A stretch of DNA of 7,489 nucleotides. Origin: Methanomethylovorans sp. (GTDB taxonomy: Archaea; Halobacteriota; Methanosarcinia; Methanosarcinales; Methanosarcinaceae). A program made the translations under genes and the position numbers. This document shows positions 1 through 6,272 of the stretch, one piece after another. How positions within the stretch are numbered: position 1 is the first letter of the stretch; every line of letters begins with the position of its first letter. Below the pieces are notes generated by a model, which ran no database searches, was not told the DNA's origin, and was given only the letters and a program-made list of their open reading frames with translations. The stretch spans positions 1-7,489 of the forward strand of contig JAHFZE010000096.1 of NCBI GenBank assembly GCA_020854785.1. The letters run 5' to 3'.

Positions 1-1305
1 AATGAAATGATGTGGAAGGCCTTATCCTCACATAAGCTGCTTACAGAACCTATTACTACCGAATATGAAATAGAGCTGAGAAATGGACCTGTGAAACTTC
101 GTTCCATATACTTACCGGAGCTGACAACAGAAGGTGAATTGAAGGGCGGTCTTGGGATCCTGGAGGACATGACGAAGATAGAGGAAGCAGAACAAGTCCA
201 GCAACAACAGAAGAAGCTCCTGGTCAATACCTTCAACGCTATAAATGATCTGATACTGGTTCTCGACAGAGACCTGCGAATCGTGACCAGCAACTGGAAA
301 GGCCTTGAGAACATATCCGAAGAAGAACGGCAAAAACATCCCTATCGAAATGAGGTCCTTACACATGATGCAGACTCGTGTGAAAGTTACCATGTACTGG
401 AAGCTTTTGCTACAGGGATTCCTAAAGAGGCGTTCTGGACGGATCCTGCAGACGGGAGCATCAAAGAGATGAAGGCATATCCCATCTTCGATGAAGACGG
501 AGAAGCTATAATGATCGTTGAGCATCTTAGGGACATAACCGAAATAAAGCGCTCTGAAGAAAAACTCATGAAGGCTAATCAGGAACTTGCAAATGCATAT
601 GAGAGCCTGAAGTCTCTGGAAAAGCTTAAAAATGAATTCCTTTCAAATATCCAGCATGAGATCAATACGCCTCTTACAAGCATCAAAGGTTTCAGTGAAC
701 TTGTACATGACGAAGATCTTGGACCATTGAATGCTGAACAGAAAAGAGCAATGAATAGGGTGATCGAAAAAACAAAACAACTACAGATGGTCCTGGATTC
801 CCTGCTGTTCGTTAGTTCTGCGACACATGGTATTATTAAGTACAATTTTGAACAATTGTCAATAGCCAATATGTTACATGTTTCATTGAATATAGTAAGT
901 GAGAAACTGAAGCATAAAGGTCTTACACTGGAAAAGGATATAGCCCCGCAACTGCCTGAAATAATTGGCGATATAGACTATTTACCCCGGGTCTTTGTTC
1001 ACATACTTGACAATGCGATCAAGTTCACAAATACTGGTGGAAAGATCACAGTATCGGTCATAGAAGATGACGGATTTGTACATTTGATCATCAATGATAC
1101 AGGTATCGGCATAGCCGAGGCGAACTTAGAAAAAGTTTTTCAGATGTTTTTCCAATTAGATGGTTCATCAACACGTAATTACGGTGGTAACGGATTAGGA
1201 CTTTTCATGTGCAAGATAATAATCGAAGAGCATAAAGGCAAGATCTGGATAGATAGCATGCCAGGACAAGGCACTACAGTTCATATACTGCTTCCCCATA
1301 CTTAG
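1..1305 (+). CDS. PAS domain sensor histidine kinase HK1 (5'-truncated by the window edge)
   Basis: This is a cytoplasmic sensor kinase expected to autophosphorylate a histidine and pass the phosphate to a response regulator. The frame is open from base 1, so the true start and probably further sensor domains lie upstream; the ATG at 7 is simply the first Met. Counting from that Met, residues 1-58 look like the end of one PAS domain and its exit helix. Residues about 72-180 form a second PAS ending in the usual RDITE motif. A helical linker (181-208) leads to HisKA with the phospho-acceptor H217, then HATPase_c with N-box N336, G1 box DTGIG (364-368), F box around 377-384 and G2 box GGNGLGL (393-399). 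The H-box reads QHEINTPL instead of the usual SHELRTPL. No transmembrane segment or receiver domain is visible. It is followed by a paralogous kinase (HK2). The kinase assignment is firm; the signal sensed is unknown. Confidence 0.93.
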   Translation, partial: NEMMWKALSSHKLLTEPITTEYEIELRNGPVKLRSIYLPELTTEGELKGGLGILEDMTKIEEAEQVQQQQKKLLVNTFNAINDLILVLDRDLRIVTSNWKGLENISEEERQKHPYRNEVLTHDADSCESYHVLEAFATGIPKEAFWTDPADGSIKEMKAYPIFDEDGEAIMIVEHLRDITEIKRSEEKLMKANQELANAYESLKSLEKLKNEFLSNIQHEINTPLTSIKGFSELVHDEDLGPLNAEQKRAMNRVIEKTKQLQMVLDSLLFVSSATHGIIKYNFEQLSIANMLHVSLNIVSEKLKHKGLTLEKDIAPQLPEIIGDIDYLPRVFVHILDNAIKFTNTGGKITVSVIEDDGFVHLIINDTGIGIAEANLEKVFQMFFQLDGSSTRNYGGNGLGLFMCKIIIEEHKGKIWIDSMPGQGTTVHILLPHT

Positions 1306-1370
1306 ACCCGTAATGCATGCGTTTCTGCGGTCCACCTTTAATTGATATACAGCGCCATTTCCATCTTTGA

Positions 1371-1390
1371 TCCCTTGTTCTCTTTTTCCT
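1371..1390 (+). terminator. possible oligo-T terminator after HK1
   Basis: About 65 bp after the HK1 stop lies a 20-base stretch that is all pyrimidine except one G and includes a run of five T (1382-1386). Archaeal RNA polymerase commonly terminates at T-rich tracts on the coding strand without needing a hairpin, and I see no strong hairpin here. This is inferred from composition only. The tract could equally be spacer upstream of the HK2 promoter. Confidence 0.25.
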
Positions 1391-1407
1391 ATATATCTAT
1401 GAGCTAC

Positions 1408-1422
1408 CGAAAAGATATTTAA
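1408..1422 (+). promoter_or_regulatory. candidate BRE/TATA promoter for HK2
   Basis: The run CGAAAA followed by GATATTTAA resembles an archaeal BRE plus TATA box. Its centre, near 1418, would place transcription initiation about 25-27 bp downstream, at roughly 1443-1446, which is the GTG start of HK2. A second AT-rich candidate, TATATATC at 1390-1397, would instead give a leader of about 25 nt. Neither has been tested. The choice rests on position and on the absence of a Shine-Dalgarno sequence before the GTG. Confidence 0.35.
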
Positions 1423-1445
1423 TCCATTAAAATCCACAAAATCAT

Positions 1446-3344
1446 GTGGATAATATTTGCACAGGAATTCTTGCAAGTGCCTGGAAGGGGGTCTGGGCCG
1501 TTGACCGGGAGAACCGGTTAATTTTTTTCAATAAAGGCATGGAGGATATATCCGGTCTGAGATCAGATGATCTGATGGGTAAAGATCTGATGTTATTCCT
1601 TCCTGACCAGACTATCATAGATGAAGTGCATTTCAGGGAGCTGTTCCATAAAGCCAGGGAGGAGCTGACTCCAGTGAACTATTCCTTACTGCCTGTTATT
1701 ACTGCCAAGGGGGAACTTATGGAACAAAGCGGCCAGTTGTTGCCGCTACTGGATGAAGATGGAACCTATTCTGGCATGGTTGGCACTGTGGAACACTTCA
1801 GTACAAAGAAGATAGGTGCATCGGCCGGAGGAGATGGATCTTCAGAAAGGAAATTGGATGTAATATACAGAACTAGTCCTGTTGTTGCTTTTCTCTGGAA
1901 ACCCCTCCCAGGATGGCCTGTGGTTTTTGTGTCCGAAAATATATCCAGATTTGGATACCATGCAGAGGATTTCACATCAGGTAGACTGCTCTATAGTGAT
2001 ATAGTATATCCTGAAGACCTTGGTGGCCTTACTGCCGAAGTATCAGATTTCGAAAAACAGGAGCATCTATACTTCACACGGGAATATCGGATCTTGACTC
2101 GCTCCGCAGAAATAAAGTGGGTTACAGAAAGGTCAATGCTTGCAAGAGATGAGAAGGGAGGACCGAGCTATTATCAGGGAATTATTATAGACATCACACA
2201 CATCAAAGAAATGGACAATGCTCTCAAAGAATCTGAAAAAAAGTACAGGCTTATATTTGAGAATTCCCCGCTTGGCATTTTTAACTTTGATAAGGATGGC
2301 ACTGTCACCCATTGCAACGATAAGATAACAGAGATACTTGGCATACCTAAAGAAAAGATATTAGGTTTCAACATGAACACATCCTTGAAGGACGAAAAGA
2401 TGAAAGCGGCCTTCAAAGAAGTGCTCTCACAACGACAGGGACACTTCGAGGGAAAATACAGAGCTCAGGGAAATGATAAAACAGCATTTATAAAAGTAGA
2501 TTACAGTCCAAACATATCAGATGATGGCATGTTGCTGGGAGGAGTGGGTATTGTTGAGGATATCGGAGAGCGCAAATTAGCCGAAGAGAAGTTAAGAGAA
2601 TATGCCGACGAGCTTATCAGGATGAACAAGGAATTGCAGTCTGTAGACAGGATGAAGAACGAGCTGCTCTCAAACGTGAGCCATGAGCTAAGAACACCTC
2701 TTACTTCCATCAAAGGATATAGTGACCTCCTTATGGAAGGCACTCTGGGAGAAATGAACTATCAACAGCTAAAAGCCATCAGTACTGTCATCCGTAATAC
2801 TGAAAGGCTTCGCAGACTCGTGGATTCTCTGTTGTATGTAAGCATGGCTGAGGTTGAAGCTATAGATTATGATTTTAGCAAGACAGATATCCTAGAGGTC
2901 ATTGATAACGCGGTGACCGATATGGCAATACCTATCAATGAGAAGAAAATAGATGTCCTTCGCCATGTCCAGGAAGACGTTCCGCAGATAGAAGCAGATG
3001 CCAAAAAGATCGCGGATATGCTGACAAATGTACTGGACAATGCTGTTAAGTTCACACCTTCAAAGGGTAAGATCAGTATTTCTGCCAGAAAGGAAGGAAA
3101 AATGGTGCATATCAGCATCGAAGACACTGGAGTAGGCATACCTGCAGAACTACTACCCCATTTATTCCAGAAATTCTATCAGATCGACCCGTCCATAAGA
3201 CGGAAATATGGGGGTACAGGACTTGGATTGTTCATTTGCAGGAACATAGTGGAAGCCCATAAAGGTAAGATATGGATAGAAAGCGAGGAAAGCAAGGGTA
3301 CTACTGTACATATTCTGCTTCCTATACTGCAGGATGCTACATAG
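1446..3344 (+). CDS. multi-PAS sensor histidine kinase HK2
   Basis: This is a complete 632-residue soluble histidine kinase. The domains in order are PAS1 (about 8-118, starting at the typical ILASAWKGVWAVD stretch), a Gly/Ser-rich linker (121-135), PAS2 of the PAS_3 type (about 139-256, ending in IIIDITHIKE), PAS3 (about 264-378, ending in GIVEDIGERK), a helical linker, HisKA with phospho-acceptor H413 in a canonical SHELRTPL box, and HATPase_c with N532, DTGVG (560-564) and GGTGLGL (589-595). No signal peptide, membrane segment or receiver domain is visible. The GTG at 1446 is the only good start: an in-frame TAA lies at 1428-1430, no ATG follows the TAA until residue 32, and starting there would cut into PAS1. 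No Shine-Dalgarno sequence precedes the GTG, so translation may be leaderless. The core is paralogous to HK1, but the sensor half is different. Ligand and output partner are unknown. Confidence 0.94.
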   Translation: MDNICTGILASAWKGVWAVDRENRLIFFNKGMEDISGLRSDDLMGKDLMLFLPDQTIIDEVHFRELFHKAREELTPVNYSLLPVITAKGELMEQSGQLLPLLDEDGTYSGMVGTVEHFSTKKIGASAGGDGSSERKLDVIYRTSPVVAFLWKPLPGWPVVFVSENISRFGYHAEDFTSGRLLYSDIVYPEDLGGLTAEVSDFEKQEHLYFTREYRILTRSAEIKWVTERSMLARDEKGGPSYYQGIIIDITHIKEMDNALKESEKKYRLIFENSPLGIFNFDKDGTVTHCNDKITEILGIPKEKILGFNMNTSLKDEKMKAAFKEVLSQRQGHFEGKYRAQGNDKTAFIKVDYSPNISDDGMLLGGVGIVEDIGERKLAEEKLREYADELIRMNKELQSVDRMKNELLSNVSHELRTPLTSIKGYSDLLMEGTLGEMNYQQLKAISTVIRNTERLRRLVDSLLYVSMAEVEAIDYDFSKTDILEVIDNAVTDMAIPINEKKIDVLRHVQEDVPQIEADAKKIADMLTNVLDNAVKFTPSKGKISISARKEGKMVHISIEDTGVGIPAELLPHLFQKFYQIDPSIRRKYGGTGLGLFICRNIVEAHKGKIWIESEESKGTTVHILLPILQDAT

Positions 3345-3356
3345 ATCAATACCGAT

Positions 3357-3364
3357 TCTTTTTT
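3357..3364 (+). terminator. possible oligo-T terminator after HK2
   Basis: TTCTTTTT starts 13 bp after the HK2 stop codon, a typical place for T-tract termination in archaea. No stem-loop is evident. Together with the AAG that follows, the same run could instead act as a poor TATA element for argH, so the assignment is weak. Confidence 0.25.
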
Positions 3365-3414
3365 AAGTGTACAGACCGTAACCACGCTACAACCTGATTC
3401 CCAATGAAATAAAA

Positions 3415-3419
3415 GAGGT
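3415..3419 (+). promoter_or_regulatory. ribosome binding site of argH
   Basis: GAGGT matches the complement of the archaeal 16S rRNA 3' end (anti-SD CACCUCC) and sits five bases before the ATG at 3425, which supports that start. Confidence 0.75.
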
Positions 3420-3424
3420 ACCAG

Positions 3425-4903
3425 ATGAGTAATATTCTGCGCAGAGGGCGCTTGGCCAGCACGCCCGATGAGGACATAATGGAGTTCACATCTTCGATGA
3501 AGGCTGACAAATGGATATTCGATGCGGACATAATGGTGGACCTTGCCCATACCATCATGTTAAAGGAACAGGGGATAATAAAGGACCAGGACTGTTCCAG
3601 CATTCTTAATGGCTTACTCCGCATAAGAGAAGAAGGTATAGAAAAACTGGACCATACCTACGAAGACATTCACATTGCTCTTGAATCAAGGCTTATTGAT
3701 ATGGTTGGCGAGGATGTGGGAGGCAGGATGCATTCTGGCAGGTCCCGCAACGATGAAGTTGCAACATGCATCCGTCTGACCCTGCGTGATGAAATGATTT
3801 CCCTCATGGAAGAACTACATGTGTTGCGCCGTACGCTGTGCTCAGTTGCATCCTATAATATAGAAACCCTTATGCCTGGTTTTACACACCTGCAGCACGC
3901 ACAGCCCACTACTCTGGCCCACCATCTTATGGCACATATGGATGCCTTGGGCAGGGATGCCGAACGTCTCATGTGTGCCTATTCACGGGTTAACCTCTGT
4001 CCTCTGGGAGCTGCAGCATTTGCTTCCACAGGTTTTGATATAGACAGGGAACGCACCCGTCAATTGCTGGGCTTTGATGGTCTTATGGAGAATTCCATGG
4101 ATGCTGTCAGCAGCAGGGATTTCCTTATAGAATGCACTGCTGTACTCACAAATCTAATGATCAACCTGAGCAAAATGGCAGAAGAACTTGTGATCTGGTC
4201 CACCTCGGAATTCGCTTTTATAGAACTGGATGACCGCTATGCATCCACCTCTTCGATCATGCCACAGAAAAAGAATCCAGACACTGCAGAACTGCTCAGA
4301 GGAAAAAGTGGTGCTGTAGTGGGATCACTGATAGCCCTCATTACCACGTGCAAAGCCCTTCCCTTAAGCTATAACCGTGATCTGCAGGAAGCCACGCCAA
4401 ATATGTGGAAGGCAATGGAAACTGCGAGAAGCTCGGTACGTATGATGGAGGGCATGGTAAGGACCATGGGAGTCAATAAGGAAGTCATGGCTTCAAAGTC
4501 CGTAATGGGATTTACTACAGCCACTGAGCTTGCAGACACACTGGTTAGGGTAACAGGAATACCCTTCAGAACAGCCCACCAGATCGTAGGTATACTTGCA
4601 AGGGAAGAAGGTGAGATCCATTTGCAACAGATAGATACTGTGTCATATAGGGTCCTTGGGATCAAGCTCAGCAGCAAGGGACTTACAGAAGAGATGGTAT
4701 GTGAGGCTTTGGACCATATCTCGAATATAAAGAAAAGGAAGGTCATAGGTGGTCCTGCTTTCGAAGAAATGGAAAAGGCCATCGTCAGGAGAAAAGGAAC
4801 TATGAAGCGTGCAGAGGAAGAGATAAGTGCATTGAGAAATGGCTCAGAAGCTTCCTTGAATAAGCTCATAGAACTTGTGAAACAATATATTACTAAAGCA
4901 TGA
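3425..4903 (+). CDS. argH: argininosuccinate lyase
   Basis: ArgH catalyses the last step of arginine biosynthesis, splitting argininosuccinate into arginine and fumarate. It acts in the cytoplasm as a homotetramer of the fumarase/aspartase superfamily. At 492 residues it is slightly longer than the usual 460-490. Family landmarks appear in order: HTYEDIH (77-83), MHSGRSRND (102-110), the catalytic-histidine region GFTHLQHAQP with H155, the flexible serine loop STSSIMPQKKNP (274-285) and LPLSYNRDLQE (312-322). The loop carries Thr where many bacterial enzymes have Gly (GSS), and QEATP replaces the bacterial QEDKEP; both look like archaeal-subfamily traits rather than defects. The N-terminus (SNILRRGRL) is typical of the family and supports the ATG, which has a good ribosome binding site. 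gatD follows after only 27 bp, so co-transcription is likely. The enzyme appears intact. Confidence 0.97.
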   Translation: MSNILRRGRLASTPDEDIMEFTSSMKADKWIFDADIMVDLAHTIMLKEQGIIKDQDCSSILNGLLRIREEGIEKLDHTYEDIHIALESRLIDMVGEDVGGRMHSGRSRNDEVATCIRLTLRDEMISLMEELHVLRRTLCSVASYNIETLMPGFTHLQHAQPTTLAHHLMAHMDALGRDAERLMCAYSRVNLCPLGAAAFASTGFDIDRERTRQLLGFDGLMENSMDAVSSRDFLIECTAVLTNLMINLSKMAEELVIWSTSEFAFIELDDRYASTSSIMPQKKNPDTAELLRGKSGAVVGSLIALITTCKALPLSYNRDLQEATPNMWKAMETARSSVRMMEGMVRTMGVNKEVMASKSVMGFTTATELADTLVRVTGIPFRTAHQIVGILAREEGEIHLQQIDTVSYRVLGIKLSSKGLTEEMVCEALDHISNIKKRKVIGGPAFEEMEKAIVRRKGTMKRAEEEISALRNGSEASLNKLIELVKQYITKA

Positions 4904-4921
4904 TCAATGTAATCAGCAGAA

Positions 4922-4927
4922 GTGATC
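4922..4927 (+). promoter_or_regulatory. ribosome binding site of gatD that also spells an in-frame GTG
   Basis: GTGATC pairs with the extended archaeal anti-Shine-Dalgarno (SD consensus GGAGGTGATC) and ends three bases before ATG 4931. The GTG inside it is in frame with gatD and would add only three residues. The homologue-like N-terminus MEFQQGD and this pairing argue that the motif is the binding site, not the start codon. Confidence 0.6.
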
Positions 4928-4930
4928 TTC

Positions 4931-6187
4931 ATGGAATTCCAACAGGGTGACAGGATAAGGATAGAGAAGGACGGTACAGACTATGAGGGCATAGTGATGC
5001 CGAGCATGACACAGCACATTGTTCTTAAGATGTCAAATGGTTATAATGCAGGGATTGCTCCTGAGAACACAAAGATAACCGTACTTCAGAAAGCTCCAAA
5101 TGCCCAGGATGTTAGTGCCAATGGTGCCTCTCAAATAAACAAGACAACTAAGGGCAAACTGCCTAAGGTTTCCATCCTGTCCACAGGCGGCACGATTGCA
5201 AGCAAGATAGATTACAGGACAGGCGCTGTTACAGCAAGGTTCTCTGCTGACGATATTTTAAAGGCGATCCCTGAACTTACGGAAATTGCTGATTTCTCCG
5301 GAAGAGCGATATACAACATCCTTTCCGAGAACATGAGAACAGAATACTGGGAAGAGCTTGCTAGGGCGGTGGCTGAAGAAATAAGAGATGGTGCAGACGG
5401 AGTGATCATCGCACATGGTACGGACACAATGATGTATACTGCTGCTGCACTGGCCTTCATGGTCCGCACTCCGGTGCCTGTTGTATTCGTGGGTTCACAG
5501 CGCAGTGCTGATCGGCCGAGCAGTGACAATGCCATGAATGCGATATGTGCGGCCAAAGTCGCAGTAAGCGACATTGCCGAAGTGTGTGTTGTGATGCATG
5601 GTAGTGAATCGGATGATATATGCGACATCCAGAGGGCCACCAAGGTCAGAAAGATGCATACCTCGAGAAGAGATGCCTTCAGGTCCATTAACTCGGAACC
5701 TATAGGTTTTGTTGACTATCTCACCGGGGAGATCCATACTCATCAGGAATATAATAAAAGAAACTCAAATCAACTTGAAATTTGCGGAGGTTTCGAACCT
5801 AAATGCGCACTCATCAAGTTCACACCGGGAGCAAATCCTGATATAGTTTCATATTATCTTGATGCCGGATACAAAGGCATTGTAATAGAAGGTACTGGAT
5901 TGGGACATGTATCATCCGAATGGGTACCTATGATAGCACGTGCCACTGCCATGGAAGTACCCGTGGTAATAACCTCACAATGCCTGCACGGGCGGGTATG
6001 TGACCGTGTTTATGACACCGGCAGAGATATGCTGAAAGCCGGGGCCATTGAAGGAGAGGATATGCTGCCTGAAGTGGCCCTCGTAAAGCTCATGTGGGTC
6101 CTGAAACGGTCTGATGACCACGATACTGTGAAAAAACTAATGGTTCAGAACATTGCATTTGAGATCAATGAGAGAAGTCTGGAATAA
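4931..6187 (+). CDS. gatD: archaeal Glu-tRNA(Gln) amidotransferase subunit D
   Basis: GatD is the glutaminase-like subunit of the archaea-specific GatDE complex. It releases ammonia, which GatE uses to convert mischarged Glu-tRNA(Gln) to Gln-tRNA(Gln). The protein is 418 residues from ATG 4931. Residues 1-53 form the small N-terminal beta domain ([15 protein letters not shown]). Residues about 54-77 are a polar linker rich in N, Q, S, T and K. The rest is an L-asparaginase-type domain with TGGTIAS (85-91, probable nucleophile T88), AHGTDTM (161-167, with T164 and D165), the GatD-typical [13 protein letters not shown] (188-200) and K241, which aligns with the asparaginase catalytic lysine. The extra N-terminal domain and [13 protein letters not shown] distinguish it from a plain asparaginase. 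It lies 27 bp after argH and so is probably in the same transcript. The partner gatE is not in this window. All expected catalytic residues are present. Confidence 0.96.
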   Translation: MEFQQGDRIRIEKDGTDYEGIVMPSMTQHIVLKMSNGYNAGIAPENTKITVLQKAPNAQDVSANGASQINKTTKGKLPKVSILSTGGTIASKIDYRTGAVTARFSADDILKAIPELTEIADFSGRAIYNILSENMRTEYWEELARAVAEEIRDGADGVIIAHGTDTMMYTAAALAFMVRTPVPVVFVGSQRSADRPSSDNAMNAICAAKVAVSDIAEVCVVMHGSESDDICDIQRATKVRKMHTSRRDAFRSINSEPIGFVDYLTGEIHTHQEYNKRNSNQLEICGGFEPKCALIKFTPGANPDIVSYYLDAGYKGIVIEGTGLGHVSSEWVPMIARATAMEVPVVITSQCLHGRVCDRVYDTGRDMLKAGAIEGEDMLPEVALVKLMWVLKRSDDHDTVKKLMVQNIAFEINERSLE

Positions 6188-6194
6188 AACATCG

Positions 6195-6204
6195 TTATAT
6201 AAAA
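6195..6204 (+). promoter_or_regulatory. candidate TATA box for aspS
   Basis: TTATATAAAA lies 69-78 bp before the aspS ATG and matches the archaeal TATA consensus better than anything else in this gap. Initiation about 25 bp downstream would fall near 6225 and give a leader of about 48 nt carrying the ribosome binding site. It overlaps the left arm of the palindrome at 6198-6219. A second AT-rich element, CTTTTATA (6212-6219), lies in the right arm and could serve instead. Confidence 0.45.
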
Positions 6205-6219
6205 GTAATTACTTTTATA
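6198..6219. repeat. perfect 22-bp palindrome between gatD and aspS
   Basis: The half-site TATAAAAGTAA is followed immediately by its exact reverse complement, giving perfect two-fold symmetry centred between 6208 and 6209. The flanking bases (A6197, C6220) break the symmetry. It begins 10 bp after the gatD stop. It could be a dimer-binding operator overlapping the aspS TATA box, a pair of opposed TATA boxes, or an AU-rich hairpin at the end of the argH-gatD transcript. The zero-length spacer and weak A/T pairing make a strong terminator hairpin less likely. Confidence 0.6.
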
Positions 6220-6262
6220 CCGCAAGGATCGTTAGTGAGAAAAACTACCATTAATCATATAC

Positions 6263-6268
6263 AGGTGA
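6263..6268 (+). promoter_or_regulatory. ribosome binding site of aspS
   Basis: AGGTGA matches the archaeal Shine-Dalgarno consensus and lies four bases before the ATG at 6273, supporting that start. Confidence 0.75.
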
Positions 6269-6272
6269 ATAT

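Noticed and set aside
1444..1446. ATG at 1444 as an alternative start overlapping GTG 1446
   Set aside because: It is in a different frame from HK2 and reads into a short peptide without PAS features; the GTG frame gives a continuous PAS domain.
1195..1476. - strand open frame spanning the HK1-HK2 gap, considered as a small gene
   Set aside because: About two thirds of it overlaps HK1 and HK2 coding sequence, it has no ribosome binding site I could see, and its product shows no family features. The intergenic part alone is too short to judge.
1..3344. Possibility that HK1 and HK2 are one broken gene (frameshifted hybrid kinase)
   Set aside because: Each has its own full HisKA-HATPase core and natural C-terminal ending, and a 140-bp AT-rich noncoding gap with stops separates them, so they are two genes.
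4922..4924. GTG as the gatD start
   Set aside because: It lies within the Shine-Dalgarno-like GTGATC, and ATG 4931 gives the typical GatD N-terminus.
4369..4932. 187-codon open frame on the - strand, antisense to the end of argH
   Set aside because: It is a shadow of argH codon use: Ser/Ile/Leu-rich translation, no recognisable domain, and it lies opposite a highly conserved enzyme.
5212..5688. 158-codon open frame on the - strand opposite gatD
   Set aside because: The translation is low-complexity, rich in Ser, Ala and Thr, with no known motif; the + strand carries the asparaginase-type catalytic motifs over the same bases.
6198..6219. Palindrome as an intrinsic bacterial-type terminator
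   Set aside because: It has no GC stem, no loop-length spacer and no U-run after the right arm; the surrounding genes are archaeal.
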